DNA from: Vibrio hannami
Lineage (GTDB): Bacteria > Pseudomonadota > Gammaproteobacteria > Enterobacterales > Vibrionaceae
Direction: 5' to 3'
Length of the DNA stretch: 64,000 nucleotides
Assembly: GCF_029589055.1 (NCBI RefSeq)
Contig: NZ_JARQZP010000006.1
Span: forward strand, 558,001 to 622,000
This document shows, in pieces, positions 25,697-38,921 of this stretch (its first letter is position 1; each line of letters begins with the position of its first letter). The translations under genes were made by a program, and so were the position numbers. The notes beneath the pieces were generated by a model that searched no databases, was not told the DNA's origin, and saw only the letters and a list, made by a program, of their open reading frames with translations.

Positions 25697-28474
25697 TTAT
25701 AAATACAACTTTGCCGTTTCCTGCACTTTCTCCATTTCATCCTGAAGTTCAAATAGCTCTGGTTCAATATCCATAACACTCATCCCTGAGCGCAAAGATT
25801 TTTCAATCAAAGCACAGATCGCTTTTAGTTTAGGAACGCCACTGTACGAGCAACTTCCGTGAAGCTTATGGATATGGTGAATCAGATCATCGATAGGGTA
25901 GTCGTCCTGCTCTAGTGCCTGTTCCACTATCTCACTTACTTCAGCAATAAAATCGATCAGCATCTGAAGCATCTCTTTCGCTAGATCTTCTTTGTTTGCA
26001 GCCTGCTTTAATGCAGCCTGCCAGTCTACGATGACGCTGGTGTTTTTGTTGTCCGGCTCTGGTTCTGTAGATGGTAGATCCAACTTGTCCACCTCTTCGC
26101 TGCTTGTATTAGGGTTCCAGTGAACCAAAACCTGTTGAAGAATATGCTCTTCAATAGGCTTAGTTAAGTAGTCATCCATTCCGGCATTTAACAAGCGATC
26201 TCTTTCGCCGCTCATTGCATGTGCGGTAACCGCAATCACTGGCGTTGATTCATTAAGATCAGTCTGTTTAATGTAGCGACATGCCGTTACCCCATCCATA
26301 TGAGGCATCTGAATATCCATCAACACCATATCGAATTTACGGTCAGTTGCTTCCTTAACCGCGTCTTTACCGTTAGTACAGGTAATTACATTTTCAACTC
26401 GCTCCTGAAGCAGTGCTGCAATAAGCTTCAGGTTTGCAGGATTATCATCTACTGCCATAACAGTGAGTGGCAGCCTGGTAATGTTAGTCTGAGTTGCCTG
26501 CGGCTCAACAACCTCAACTGGCCCGCTGTCCTGATGTTGAACAGCAAGTATGTTCAGTAGTTTCCTTCGTGAAAGTGGCTTCGTCATGCACTGAACACCA
26601 AAGTCATTAATCAGTTGTTCAGCAAGAGCCAATTCTGTACTTGGAACGCCAACCAGAATTTGATCAGAATATTGACGGATCTTATCAAGATGCCCGGCAA
26701 CTTCTTCGATCGTATATCTGCTCTTAGGAGGTAAGCAGAGAAGAACGCTGTCTTGCCTTTCAAATTGATCCGGTGTGCTGGTTTGGTAAGTAACGCTTAG
26801 ACCTTCCTGAATCAATTGCTGTTGGATCACCGAGCCCGCCTGCATATTTGGCTCGATGATTAACACTCTTCTGTTAACCAGATATTGAGACTCTGGCTTG
26901 GCACCCATTGGAAGATCGGTTTTATCCAACCGGAGCGTAAACCAGAAAGTCGACCCCTGATGCAGACGGCTGGTTAGGCTTATTTCGCCACCCATTTGGG
27001 CAACCAGTTTCTGTGTGATAACCAGACCAAGACCCGTACCACCATAACGACGAGAGATACTTGCGTCTGCCTGACTGAATGCCTGGAATAACTGAGATTG
27101 TTGGCGCTCTGAGATACCGATACCTGTATCGCGAACCATAAATTGTAGCTCTACAGAATCATCTTTTTGTGTTCTTAACTCGACACTGATATCGATGTTG
27201 CCGCGTTCAGTAAACTTAATTGAGTTACCGACAAGGTTGGTGAGAATTTGCTGAATACGTAACGGGTCACCAACCACACCAGCTGGTATCTTAGGATCAA
27301 TCTTAAGGGTGAGCTCCAGCCCTTTTTCATGGGCGCTGGTGGCCTGTAGAGCAACCACTTCTTCGAGGCTTTCCTGGAACTCGAATGGAATATTTTCCAG
27401 AAGCAGCTTACCGGCTTCTAGTTTAGAGAAGTCTAGAATGTCATTAATGATACTTAACAAGTTGTTCGCGGAACGTTCAATGGTTTGAAGGTAGTCCGTC
27501 TGACTTGAAGAAAGTTGTGTCTTCAACATCTGACGGGTAAAACCAATAACACCATTTAGCGGTGTTCTCAGTTCATGGGACATATTCGCCAGAAACTCTG
27601 ACTTAACACGAGCGGCTTCCTGAGCACGCTTTTTCGCAATATCCAGTTCCACGTTCTGAATCTCAAGCTGCTCCAGTGTTTCTCTTAAATCAGATGTGGC
27701 TTGATCGATGCTATTTTGCATCTCTACATGGTATTCAGACAGTGATACCGCCATGGCGTTAATACCATTTTTCAACGAGTCCAGTTCACCATGCATTTTA
27801 CCTTCGATTCGGGAGTCCAGATGACCACGACGAATTCTGTCTACGGTTCTTTTCATGTTGGTGATTGGCTGGGTTACGTCATGCATCAGGCTGTAAGCGA
27901 AGATGCCAGATAGTCCAACACCAAGAACCAGAACTAACAGAGCGGCAAAAATTTCCTGATATTGCTGTAAGCGAAGTGGAGACATATCCAGCTCCATCGC
28001 AATATAACCCAGCGGCTGATTCGGTTCTGTTTGCGTACCGTCTTGTAAAGAGAACTGTCCTTCCACAACGATTGGTGCCCGAAGAATTAACCGCGTATCT
28101 TGCCTTTCAATGTTAGTTAGTAAAGGTATCGGCATCCCTTTCGGGAAGGTGAGTTTCTCAAAGTCAGGGTGGAAATTCGATGTTACGAATAGCTGGTGGT
28201 TGCTATCAAATACCGCAATACTTCGGACTATGTCTGAGTTTTTTCTGTGTGCATAGCTGATGAGTCGCCTGACAGCTTCACGACTCTGAGATGTCATGCC
28301 AAATTCGCTGGCAATAGCCAGTGGCTCCAAAATGCTGGTTCCTGAAGAAACGAGTTGGGTTTCCAGATCGTTATATCGATTTGAAGTGAAGAATGCACTC
28401 AATAAGAGACCAACAATAAGCGTTGGAGCAAGAGTTAAAGTGATTACGCGGGCGCGTAAGCCGTATCTGGTCAT
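25697..28474 (-). CDS. barA: Hybrid sensor histidine kinase BarA (VarS-type)
   Basis: A 925-residue tripartite hybrid kinase. Two hydrophobic helices (about 10-31 and 175-195) flank a periplasmic sensor, followed by HAMP (about 197-250), a histidine kinase domain with His300 in NMSHELRTPLNG, an ATPase domain, a degenerate receiver-like region, a receiver with Asp in DMVLMDIQMPHMDG (about 713) and a C-terminal HPt with IHKLHGSCSYSG. BarA/UvrY (VarS/VarA in V. cholerae) drives the Csr sRNAs that antagonise CsrA. The position beside rlmD and relA matches vibrios. Confidence 0.95.
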   Translation of the reverse strand: MTRYGLRARVITLTLAPTLIVGLLLSAFFTSNRYNDLETQLVSSGTSILEPLAIASEFGMTSQSREAVRRLISYAHRKNSDIVRSIAVFDSNHQLFVTSNFHPDFEKLTFPKGMPIPLLTNIERQDTRLILRAPIVVEGQFSLQDGTQTEPNQPLGYIAMELDMSPLRLQQYQEIFAALLVLVLGVGLSGIFAYSLMHDVTQPITNMKRTVDRIRRGHLDSRIEGKMHGELDSLKNGINAMAVSLSEYHVEMQNSIDQATSDLRETLEQLEIQNVELDIAKKRAQEAARVKSEFLANMSHELRTPLNGVIGFTRQMLKTQLSSSQTDYLQTIERSANNLLSIINDILDFSKLEAGKLLLENIPFEFQESLEEVVALQATSAHEKGLELTLKIDPKIPAGVVGDPLRIQQILTNLVGNSIKFTERGNIDISVELRTQKDDSVELQFMVRDTGIGISERQQSQLFQAFSQADASISRRYGGTGLGLVITQKLVAQMGGEISLTSRLHQGSTFWFTLRLDKTDLPMGAKPESQYLVNRRVLIIEPNMQAGSVIQQQLIQEGLSVTYQTSTPDQFERQDSVLLCLPPKSRYTIEEVAGHLDKIRQYSDQILVGVPSTELALAEQLINDFGVQCMTKPLSRRKLLNILAVQHQDSGPVEVVEPQATQTNITRLPLTVMAVDDNPANLKLIAALLQERVENVITCTNGKDAVKEATDRKFDMVLMDIQMPHMDGVTACRYIKQTDLNESTPVIAVTAHAMSGERDRLLNAGMDDYLTKPIEEHILQQVLVHWNPNTSSEEVDKLDLPSTEPEPDNKNTSVIVDWQAALKQAANKEDLAKEMLQMLIDFIAEVSEIVEQALEQDDYPIDDLIHHIHKLHGSCSYSGVPKLKAICALIEKSLRSGMSVMDIEPELFELQDEMEKVQETAKLYL

Positions 28475-28590
28475 GTTCGATGATTACAATGGAATCTGGA
28501 TGTGGGAAAATAGTATCAAAGCATTGAATTTCTACCAACATTGCTAACCAGAATAGTGATGTTCAGTGATATAAAAATTGGAACAATTAC

Positions 28591-29907
28591 ATGGCTCGTT
28601 TCTTTCAACCAAAAAAGAAAACTCAGATAGAGAAAAAACATCAGCTTATAAAGATAGAAAGGCTTGATCATCACGGAGCAGGGATAGGCTATTTGGGCAA
28701 GAAGCCAGTATTTATTGATGGAGCGCTTCCTGGTGAGGAAGTACTTACTCAATTAACCGAGAGCAAAAGCAAATATGCTCGGGGTAATTTAATTAAGATT
28801 CAGAAGCAAAGCCCGCAACGTGTAGAACCATTTTGTAAATATTATGGGGAGTGTGGTGGCTGTAATATGCAGCATTTGCCACACAACGAACAGATTGCCT
28901 ATAAGAGTGATTCATTAGCTCAGTTGTTTAACAAATTTGCTGGCGAGTCTATTGAGTTAGAGTCGCCAATTGTTGGTGACGAAAAAGGTTACCGAAGAAG
29001 AGCCAGAGTTAGCCTGTTTAAGGATAAAAAGAGCGGAAAGCTGCTATTTGGTTTCCGTAAAAAGCAGAGTAAACAGATAGCTGTTGTTACTGATTGTCCG
29101 GTTTTGCAACCTGAATTAAATGTATTGTTGCCGGAACTAAAAGAGTTGCTTTCTGGTCTGAAAAATATTGCTAATTTAGGGCACCTTGAGTTGGTGGCAG
29201 GTCCTGGTTCTCTAGTGGTTCTGCTGCACTATGTTCGCTCTCTTCATGAAACGGATAGAAGCAGTCTGCAAAGTTGGGCAGAGCGAAATTCGGTAACCTT
29301 ATATTTGCAGTCTGATGAATTATTGGAACGTGTTTGTGGTGATGTGCCGTTCTATGATGAAGTTGGTGTCACCATTCCATTCCTGCCCACAAACTTTATT
29401 CAGGTTAACGGCGGTGTAAACAAGCAGATGGTCGAGCGTGCTTTATCATGGCTCGAGTTAACTCCCGAAGATAGAGTGCTGGATCTGTTCTGTGGTTTGG
29501 GTAACTTCAGCCTGCCAATGGCACAGCAGGTTAAAACTGTTGTTGGTGTTGAAGGTGTTCAGGAGATGGTGGATCAGGCAACGGAAAACGCTAAAGTAAA
29601 TGGAATCAGTAATGTTGAGTTTTATCAGGCTAATCTGGAAGAGGATTTAACCGAGAAGCGCTGGGCTCAATCTAAGTTTGATAAGGTGTTGTTAGATCCG
29701 GCGAGAGCAGGTGCGGCAGGCGTTGTAGATCAACTTTCTCGATTTGATACAAAGCGTGTAGTTTACGTTTCCTGTAATCCTGCTACTCTAGCCAGAGATA
29801 GCCAGAGCTTGCTAAATCAAGGGTTCAAGTTAGTTAAGCTGGGTATGTTGGATATGTTCCCTCATACCGCTCATTTGGAGTCGATGGCTTTATTTGAAAG
29901 ATCGTAG
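28591..29907 (+). CDS. rlmD: 23S rRNA (uracil-1939-C5) methyltransferase RlmD
   Basis: A 438-residue SAM-dependent methyltransferase. An N-terminal TRAM RNA-binding domain (about 15-75) precedes a [4Fe-4S] cluster site with Cys82, Cys88 and Cys91 in [15 protein letters not shown]; the SAM motif [12 protein letters not shown] lies at about 300, and the catalytic Cys is in [13 protein letters not shown] (about 396). Length matches E. coli RlmD (433). It is divergent from the barA-type gene and upstream of relA. Confidence 0.96.
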   Translation: MARFFQPKKKTQIEKKHQLIKIERLDHHGAGIGYLGKKPVFIDGALPGEEVLTQLTESKSKYARGNLIKIQKQSPQRVEPFCKYYGECGGCNMQHLPHNEQIAYKSDSLAQLFNKFAGESIELESPIVGDEKGYRRRARVSLFKDKKSGKLLFGFRKKQSKQIAVVTDCPVLQPELNVLLPELKELLSGLKNIANLGHLELVAGPGSLVVLLHYVRSLHETDRSSLQSWAERNSVTLYLQSDELLERVCGDVPFYDEVGVTIPFLPTNFIQVNGGVNKQMVERALSWLELTPEDRVLDLFCGLGNFSLPMAQQVKTVVGVEGVQEMVDQATENAKVNGISNVEFYQANLEEDLTEKRWAQSKFDKVLLDPARAGAAGVVDQLSRFDTKRVVYVSCNPATLARDSQSLLNQGFKLVKLGMLDMFPHTAHLESMALFERS

Positions 29908-29968
29908 TTGGGTAAACCAACTGGGTATGCTTCCGCAAACCGCTGCAAGTCGTCCCTGAGCGCTTAAA

Positions 29969-29988
29969 CAAGGGCATCCATGCCCTTG
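29969..29988. repeat. Perfect palindrome in the rlmD-relA spacer
   Basis: CAAGGGCAT and ATGCCCTTG flank CC, with further partial pairing of AAACA/TGTTT outside. The spacer around it (GTCCCTGAGCGC, GCATCCATGC) resembles the larger element at 32345-32432, so it may be a degenerate member of the same family. It could act as a weak terminator, but it has no U-tract. Confidence 0.55.
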
Positions 29989-30089
29989 AATGTTTGCTAC
30001 AGCACACCCGGTTAGTTTTTGGTTGATCTACGTGACTCGTAATTAGTGACAAACAACGTCACGGAAGAATAAAAACGCTAGGAAAGAAA

Positions 30090-32312
30090 ATGGTCGCAGT
30101 ACGCGGTGCGCATTTAAATGCAGATGAAAAGTTCGAGTTGGAATCATGGATTGCCAGTCTGGAACAGGAAAAGAAAACCAGTAATAAGCTGACCAAGGTT
30201 TATCAGCAGTGTGAAGTGCTGCTTGAAGGCAAAGAAGAGGCTCAACTGTTGTTGTGGCGCGGTCGTGAGATGATTGAGATTTTGATAACTCTCTCTATGG
30301 ATCGCGCAACACTCGTAGCAGCTCAGTTGTTCCCGGTTGTTTCTGCTGGCTACTATGACAGAGAAGAACTGGAAGAGGATTACGGTAAGGAAATTATAAA
30401 GCTGATTGATGGTGTCGAAGAGATGGCAGCCATCGGTCAGTTAAACGTAACGCTAGAAGGCAGTGCTGCATCCGGGCAGGTGGATAATGTAAGACGTATG
30501 TTGCTCGCGATGGTAGATGACTTCCGTTGCGTGATTATTAAACTGGCTGAGCGTATCTGTAACCTTCGTGAAGTTAAAGATGAGTCTGACGAAATTCGTC
30601 AGGCAGCAGCGAAAGAGTGTGCCAACATCTATGCGCCGCTGGCAAACCGACTTGGTATTGGTCAGCTAAAGTGGGAAATTGAAGACTACGCTTTCCGTTA
30701 TCAGCACTCTACGACCTATAAGCAAATCGCGAAACAGCTTTCCGAACGTCGAATTGACCGCGAACAATATATCGAAGATTTTGTTACCGATCTGGAAGAT
30801 GAAATGAAGTCTTCTGATATCCGGGCGGAAGTCAGCGGTCGACCAAAACATATCTATAGTATCTGGCGCAAAATGCAGAAGAAGAGCCTCGCCTTTGATG
30901 AGCTTTTCGATGTTCGCGCCGTACGTATTATTGCAGAGCGCCTGCAGGACTGTTACGCCGCACTGGGTGTGGTTCATACCAAATACAAGCACCTTCCAAG
31001 TGAGTTCGACGACTATGTCGCGAATCCAAAACCAAATGGCTATCAGTCGATCCATACCGTTATTCTTGGGCCAGAAGGCAAAACCATAGAGATTCAGATT
31101 CGTACCAAGCAGATGCACGAAGATTCTGAACTTGGTGTTGCCGCGCACTGGAAATACAAAGAAGGTGGAAGCGGTGGCCGTAGTGGTTACGATGAAAAAA
31201 TCACCTGGTTGCGTAAGCTTTTAGACTGGCAGGAAGAGATGTCAGACTCTGGTGAGATGCTTGATGAACTTCGTAGTCAGGTCTTTGATGACCGGGTTTA
31301 CGCCTTTACACCACGCGGGGACGTTGTTGACCTTCCTATGGGGGCAACGCCACTGGACTTTGCCTACCATATTCACTCTGAGGTAGGGCACCGTTGTATT
31401 GGTGCGAAAGTAGCGGGAAGAATCGTTCCGTTTACCCATAAGCTGGAGATGGGCGATCAGGTTGAAATCATTACTCAGAAAGAGCCTAACCCATCCCGTG
31501 ACTGGTTAAACCCGTCGCTTGGATTTGTCCTCTCTGGTCGTGCCCGTGCCAAGATTAATGCCTGGTTCCGTAAGCAGAGCCGGGAGAAGAACCTCGAAGC
31601 GGGTCGGGAGATTCTGGAAACAGAGTTAAACAAAATCGGTGCGACGCTAAAAGATGCCAGTGAGTATGCTCTAAAACGCTTTAACGTTAATACTCCGGAT
31701 GAGCTATATATTGGTATTGGTAGTGGTGACCTGAAAATCAATCAGGTAGTCAATCACATCAATGCGTTAGTCAATAAACCGACTGCGGAAGAAGAAGATC
31801 AGCAGGCTTTGGAAAAACTGCAGGAAAGCGAAGCAAAAGCGCCTGCTCAGAGTCGACCTCATAAAGATGCAGTTGTGGTTGAAGGTGTTGACAATCTGAT
31901 GACTCACCTTGCTCGCTGCTGTCAGCCTATACCAGGTGATAACATTGCCGGATATATCACTCAGGGACGTGGAATCTCGGTTCACCGTGCTGACTGTGAG
32001 CAACTTGCTGAGCTTAGAATTCATGCTTCAGAACGTATTATTGATACGGTATGGGGTGGCGGTTTTGTTGGCTCCTATATTTTGACGCTGCGTGTTGAAG
32101 CGTTAGAGCGCGGAGGTCTTCTTAAAGATATCACCACACTTCTTGCAAACGAGAAGTTGAAAGTATCAGGAATGAAGAGCCGCACCGACTTTAAGCGTCA
32201 GATCTCAGTGATGGACTTTGATATCGAAGTGAAGAATGTTGAGATACTAGGACGTATTCAAAGCCGTATCGAGCAGATTAAGGATGTCGTCTCTGTTAAG
32301 AGACTAAGCTAA
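30090..32312 (+). CDS. relA: GTP pyrophosphokinase RelA ((p)ppGpp synthetase I)
   Basis: A 740-residue ribosome-associated enzyme that makes (p)ppGpp from GTP/GDP and ATP when uncharged tRNA occupies the A site. Domains in order: a degenerate hydrolase region that lacks the HD motif ([18 protein letters not shown], about 75-92), the synthetase domain with [13 protein letters not shown] (about 315), TGS (about 405-465), the zinc-finger domain ([11 protein letters not shown], about 607) and a C-terminal ACT domain (about 665-740). Loss of the HD motif separates RelA from SpoT. Length matches E. coli (744). Confidence 0.97.
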   Translation: MVAVRGAHLNADEKFELESWIASLEQEKKTSNKLTKVYQQCEVLLEGKEEAQLLLWRGREMIEILITLSMDRATLVAAQLFPVVSAGYYDREELEEDYGKEIIKLIDGVEEMAAIGQLNVTLEGSAASGQVDNVRRMLLAMVDDFRCVIIKLAERICNLREVKDESDEIRQAAAKECANIYAPLANRLGIGQLKWEIEDYAFRYQHSTTYKQIAKQLSERRIDREQYIEDFVTDLEDEMKSSDIRAEVSGRPKHIYSIWRKMQKKSLAFDELFDVRAVRIIAERLQDCYAALGVVHTKYKHLPSEFDDYVANPKPNGYQSIHTVILGPEGKTIEIQIRTKQMHEDSELGVAAHWKYKEGGSGGRSGYDEKITWLRKLLDWQEEMSDSGEMLDELRSQVFDDRVYAFTPRGDVVDLPMGATPLDFAYHIHSEVGHRCIGAKVAGRIVPFTHKLEMGDQVEIITQKEPNPSRDWLNPSLGFVLSGRARAKINAWFRKQSREKNLEAGREILETELNKIGATLKDASEYALKRFNVNTPDELYIGIGSGDLKINQVVNHINALVNKPTAEEEDQQALEKLQESEAKAPAQSRPHKDAVVVEGVDNLMTHLARCCQPIPGDNIAGYITQGRGISVHRADCEQLAELRIHASERIIDTVWGGGFVGSYILTLRVEALERGGLLKDITTLLANEKLKVSGMKSRTDFKRQISVMDFDIEVKNVEILGRIQSRIEQIKDVVSVKRLS

Positions 32313-32344
32313 GCATTTTACTGAATCTGAATTAGGCAGGTGTG

Positions 32345-32432
32345 CAGGTATCGATAAGCAGACCCTTTGCGGCAGGGACGCCGCATCGGAGCCTCCATGG
32401 ATGGGTTTACGCGTGTCTGCGTTCGATACCTG
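32345..32432. repeat. Large imperfect palindromic element between relA and mazG
   Basis: CAGGTATCGA and TCGATACCTG at the outer ends and GCAGAC/GTCTGC inside give a long arm-to-arm palindrome of about 88 bp. The centre contains GGCAGGGACGCCGCATCGGA and CCTCCATGGATGGGT. I recall similar blocks in intergenic regions of vibrios, but I cannot assign a function. The frame opening at 32401 is inside it and is not the mazG start. Confidence 0.7.
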
Positions 32433-32487
32433 CTCATCTGCGGGTATCATTAACCTTCAAGAGCCATACAAATTAAGAATTTCTACC

Positions 32488-33282
32488 ATGACCCAATCAA
32501 TCGATCAGTTACTCGAAATAATGTCTACCCTGCGCGACCCTGAAAAAGGTTGCCCGTGGGATCTAAAGCAGAGCTTCGACACCATTGTTCCCCACACCAT
32601 CGAAGAAACTTACGAAGTGGTTGACGCTATCCAGAAGCGAGACTGGAGTAATCTTCAGGAAGAGCTAGGCGACTTGTTGTTTCAGGTTATCTTCTATAGC
32701 CAGATGGCTAAAGAGCAGGAGCTGTTTGATTTTAATGATGTGGTTGAAACGGTAAACGAGAAATTGATTCGACGCCATCCCCACGTTTTTTCTGATGCTG
32801 AATTTGCTTCAGATGAAGAAATCAACGCCAACTGGGAACTGGAAAAAACAAAAGAGAAAGCGGAGCAGGGGAAAAGTGAAGAGAGCATTCTAGATTCTAT
32901 TCCCGACTCACTTCCTGCATTATCAAAAGCCAATAAGATTCAAAAACGTTGTGCCAAGTTCGGCTTTGACTGGAAATCTATCGGGCCTGTTGTCGATAAA
33001 GTCAGAGAAGAAGTAGACGAAGTTCTCGACGAAGCGCTTCAGGTAACACCTGATGAAGAGAAAGTAGAAGAAGAACTTGGCGATCTTCTGTTTGCGACTG
33101 TTAATCTGGTGAGACATCTTGGGAAAAATCCAGAAGTGGCATTAACAAAAGCAAATATTAAGTTTTCTAAGCGCTTTAAAGGTGTCGAAAATCTGGTCAG
33201 AGCAGAAGGAAAAACATTAGAGGACTATTCTCTAGAGGAACTTGATGCTTTCTGGGATAAGGTCAAAAAGGACTCCAAATAA
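32488..33282 (+). CDS. mazG: Nucleoside triphosphate pyrophosphohydrolase MazG
   Basis: A 264-residue enzyme that hydrolyses (d)NTPs to NMPs and, in E. coli, limits (p)ppGpp effects. Two tandem MazG domains are visible, each with EExxE-type metal sites: EETYEVVD and EELGDLLFQ (about 37-60), then EEVDEVLDE and EELGDLLFA (about 173-200). The ATG at 32488 gives the family length (E. coli 263) and family N-terminus; the longer frame starts in a repeat. It is downstream of relA, as in E. coli. Confidence 0.95.
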   Translation: MTQSIDQLLEIMSTLRDPEKGCPWDLKQSFDTIVPHTIEETYEVVDAIQKRDWSNLQEELGDLLFQVIFYSQMAKEQELFDFNDVVETVNEKLIRRHPHVFSDAEFASDEEINANWELEKTKEKAEQGKSEESILDSIPDSLPALSKANKIQKRCAKFGFDWKSIGPVVDKVREEVDEVLDEALQVTPDEEKVEEELGDLLFATVNLVRHLGKNPEVALTKANIKFSKRFKGVENLVRAEGKTLEDYSLEELDAFWDKVKKDSK

Positions 33283-33367
33283 CCACTATTGATAGATTTG
33301 TATGAAAACTTACGTAATATTCCTACAAATCCTGATTTGATTTGAAGCAAGAAATTAAATAACTGGG

Positions 33368-33383
33368 TGTGATAAGTTTCACG
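33368..33383. promoter_or_regulatory. CRP-like site upstream of pyrG
   Basis: TGTGATAAGTTTCACG matches TGTGA-N6-TCACA except at the last base. A possible -10 box TATATT lies at 33407-33412, putting the site near -43 from the inferred start, close to the class II CRP position. Predicted only. Confidence 0.5.
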
Positions 33384-33395
33384 TTGTGGTGGTAA

Positions 33396-35108
<1,713 letters not shown>

Positions 35109-35166
35109 GTAAGGATACGGGCAGTAGAGATTGGTAGTGCTGCTGCTCATTAGTTATGACATTTAA

Positions 35167-36487
<1,321 letters not shown>

Positions 36488-36535
36488 GAATAAAGCTATT
36501 TAGCTTAATACTTATTAACTTTAATTAGACTTTGA

Positions 36536-36566
36536 AGAGCTCCCATTTGCTGGGAGCTCTTTTTGT
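36536..36566 (+). terminator. Terminator of eno
   Basis: A 10-bp stem AGAGCTCCCA/TGGGAGCTCT with a TTTGC loop is followed by TTTTTG. It ends the pyrG-eno transcript just before the heptamer array. Confidence 0.95.
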
Positions 36567-36574
36567 TAATCTGA

Positions 36575-36637
36575 CCCGTAACCCGTAACCCGTAACCCGT
36601 AACCCGTAACCCGTAACCCGTAACCCGTAACCCGTAA
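36575..36637. repeat. Heptanucleotide tandem repeat (CCCGTAA)x9
   Basis: Nine perfect tandem copies of CCCGTAA (63 bp) run from the end of the eno terminator region to 5 bp before the yacL ATG at 36643. Perfection of all copies suggests recent expansion or active homogenisation. Confidence 0.97.
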
Positions 36638-36642
36638 CTCCT

Positions 36643-37008
36643 ATGGAATTCCAATTTACTAAAAACAGCCTTACCGGCGGCCTTCATATCAAATGCAGCA
36701 TGGGGCATGAGGTGGTCGCGCGTTGGCTAGAAGAAGAGCTAACGACAAATAAGCAAAAGGTCACCGAACTGTTAGTCTCTGTCGGTGAACTGAAGTCTGG
36801 GGATATTCAGGAACTAACTATCCGTGGTACGGAGATTTCTGCATACCTGACCACTGAAGAAGTGGTAATTCAGGAAAATGTACTGGCATATGGAGAAGAG
36901 ATGGAAGCAGATAGTGAGTTTGACTTCTATGACAGTGAAAGTACTTCTGCCTGTGGTCTGGAAGACTTTGAAGACCTGTTAAAATCCCTTCTCGAATTTA
37001 TTTCTTAA
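36643..37008 (+). CDS. yacL: YacL family (UPF0231) protein
   Basis: A 121-residue acidic protein of the UPF0231 family, matching E. coli YacL in length (120) and in conserved blocks (CSMGHEVVARWLEEEL, about 19-34, and SACGLEDFEDLL, about 102). Function is not established. No Shine-Dalgarno sequence is visible: the start codon follows GTAACTCCT, itself the end of the CCCGTAA array. Translation may therefore be weak, leaderless or dependent on the repeat region. Confidence 0.9.
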   Translation: MEFQFTKNSLTGGLHIKCSMGHEVVARWLEEELTTNKQKVTELLVSVGELKSGDIQELTIRGTEISAYLTTEEVVIQENVLAYGEEMEADSEFDFYDSESTSACGLEDFEDLLKSLLEFIS

Positions 37009-37049
37009 CAGTCCCTTTTCCTCCCTCCCTTTACCTTCCTTAATTTGAG

Positions 37050-37066
37050 TGCACAAGCTTGGGGCG
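37050..37066. promoter_or_regulatory. Weak NtrC-like site upstream of glnK
   Basis: TGCACAAGCTTGGGGCG matches the NtrC pattern TGCACC-N5-GGTGCA in most positions of the left half and fewer on the right. It lies 50 bp upstream of the strong site, a spacing close to five helical turns. Confidence 0.45.
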
Positions 37067-37099
37067 TAATTAAATTTCGCATCAAAAAGGTGATCCACA

Positions 37100-37116
37100 T
37101 GCACTGTAATGGTGCA
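37100..37116. promoter_or_regulatory. NtrC binding site upstream of glnK
   Basis: TGCACTGTAATGGTGCA matches the NtrC consensus TGCACC-N5-GGTGCA with one mismatch. It is about 80 bp upstream of the sigma-54 promoter, a normal enhancer distance. Confidence 0.85.
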
Positions 37117-37178
37117 GTTGAATTTATCTTTCTTAACATTTTTCATTCAAGTTCAATAAAAACAATAGTTTAAAAACT

Positions 37179-37194
37179 TGGCATACCTCTTGAT
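37179..37194 (+). promoter_or_regulatory. Sigma-54 promoter of glnK-amtB
   Basis: TGGCATACCTCTTGAT has the GG of the -24 element exactly 10 bases from the GA of the -12 element (consensus TGGCAC-N5-TTGCA). GA replaces the usual GC at -12. It lies 44 bp upstream of the glnK start and downstream of an NtrC site. Confidence 0.8.
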
Positions 37195-37213
37195 TGTTAT
37201 ATCCCTGTTATAG

Positions 37214-37576
<363 letters not shown>

Positions 37577-37594
37577 GGGATTGGAGACTTTATA

Positions 37595-38824
37595 ATGGAA
37601 TTAGCAACAACAGTAACTGAATTACGATACGCACTGGACACTTTTTTCTTCCTCATTTCAGGTGCGCTGGTAATGTGGATGGCAGCAGGTTTTGCGATGC
37701 TGGAAGCAGGTCTGGTACGTTCAAAGAACACAACTGAAATTCTAACTAAGAACTTCGCTCTATATGCTATCGCTTGTACTATGTACCTGCTAATCGGTTA
37801 CAACATCATGTATGTTGATAACGCGGAAGGTGGCTTTATTCCTTCAATTGGTGCCCTAATCGGTACTCAGGGTGAAGGCGCAGACCACTCTCTGGAATCA
37901 GACTTCTTCTTCCAGGTAGTATTCGTTGCAACAGCAATGTCTGTAGTATCTGGCGCAGTAGCTGAACGTATGAAGCTTTGGGCTTTCCTACTGTTCTCAG
38001 TAGTACTAACAGGTGTTATTTACCCAATCGAAGGTTACTGGACCTGGGGTGGTGGCTTCCTGTCTGAAGCTGGCTTCAGTGACTTTGCAGGTTCTGGTAT
38101 CGTTCATATGGCTGGTGCGGCAGCAGCACTTGCAGGTGTTCTACTACTAGGTGCTCGTAAAGGTAAGTACGGCAAAAACGGTGAAGTTCACCCAATCCCA
38201 GGCTCAAACATGCCTCTTGCTACACTAGGTACATTTATCCTGTGGTTAGGTTGGTTCGGCTTCAACGGCGGTTCTCAGCTAATGGTTTCTGATTTCGAAA
38301 ACGCGACAGCAGTTGGTCAGATCTTCCTGAACACGAACGCAGCAGCAGCAGCAGGTGCAATCGCAGCAATGCTTGTATGTAAGACTATGTGGGGTAAAGC
38401 AGACCTGACTATGATTCTGAACGGTGCTCTGGCAGGTCTTGTTGCAATCACAGCTGACCCTCTATCTCCATCACCAATTGCTTCTGTAATTATCGGTGTG
38501 GTAGCAGGTGCGCTAGTAGTATTCAGCATCATCGGTATGGACAAGGTTAAGATTGATGATCCTGTAGGTGCTATCTCAGTACATGGTGTTTGTGGCTTCT
38601 TCGGTATCATGATTGTACCTCTAAGCAACGGTGACGCTAGCTTTGGTGCTCAGCTTCTTGGTGCAGCAGTTATCTTCGGTTGGGTATTCGCAGCAAGCCT
38701 TGCAGTATGGGCTATCCTGAAGGCAACAGTAGGTATCCGAGTATCTGAAGACGAAGAGATGGAAGGTATGGATATGCAAGACTGTGGCGTAGTTGCTTAC
38801 CCAGAGTTCGTATCTCTTAAGTAA
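37595..38824 (+). CDS. amtB: Ammonium transporter AmtB
   Basis: A 409-residue inner-membrane channel of the Amt/Rh family with eleven expected helices. The paired pore histidines are in GSGIVHMAGAAAALAG (about 168) and VHGVCGFFGIM (about 328), and the C-terminal cytoplasmic tail that docks GlnK is present. There is no separate signal peptide, unlike E. coli AmtB. It lies 18 bp after glnK, a two-gene operon conserved across bacteria. Confidence 0.97.
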   Translation: MELATTVTELRYALDTFFFLISGALVMWMAAGFAMLEAGLVRSKNTTEILTKNFALYAIACTMYLLIGYNIMYVDNAEGGFIPSIGALIGTQGEGADHSLESDFFFQVVFVATAMSVVSGAVAERMKLWAFLLFSVVLTGVIYPIEGYWTWGGGFLSEAGFSDFAGSGIVHMAGAAAALAGVLLLGARKGKYGKNGEVHPIPGSNMPLATLGTFILWLGWFGFNGGSQLMVSDFENATAVGQIFLNTNAAAAAGAIAAMLVCKTMWGKADLTMILNGALAGLVAITADPLSPSPIASVIIGVVAGALVVFSIIGMDKVKIDDPVGAISVHGVCGFFGIMIVPLSNGDASFGAQLLGAAVIFGWVFAASLAVWAILKATVGIRVSEDEEMEGMDMQDCGVVAYPEFVSLK

Positions 38825-38843
38825 TAAATATTTACAGTGTGAT

Positions 38844-38875
38844 AAATGGCTCGCAGTAATGCGGGCCATTTTTTT
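38844..38875 (+). terminator. Terminator of glnK-amtB
   Basis: A stem AAATGGC-CGC/GCG-GCCATTT with small bulges and an AGTAAT loop is followed by T7. Confidence 0.9.
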
Positions 38876-38921
38876 GTTTGAGATCATTGTTTCCATAAAT
38901 TAAACTGAATATAATAACGCA

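Noticed and set aside
32401..32487. Extended N-terminus of mazG
   Set aside because: It begins inside a palindromic repeat; the ATG at 32488 gives the family start and length.
36575..36637. CCCGTAA array as a telomere or replicon end
   Set aside because: It is short, internal and flanked by normal chromosomal genes in conserved order.
36505..36708. 67-codon minus-strand frame across the heptamer array
   Set aside because: It encodes repeated YGLRVTG units only because the heptamer is in phase every 21 bases, and its ends overlap the eno terminator and yacL.
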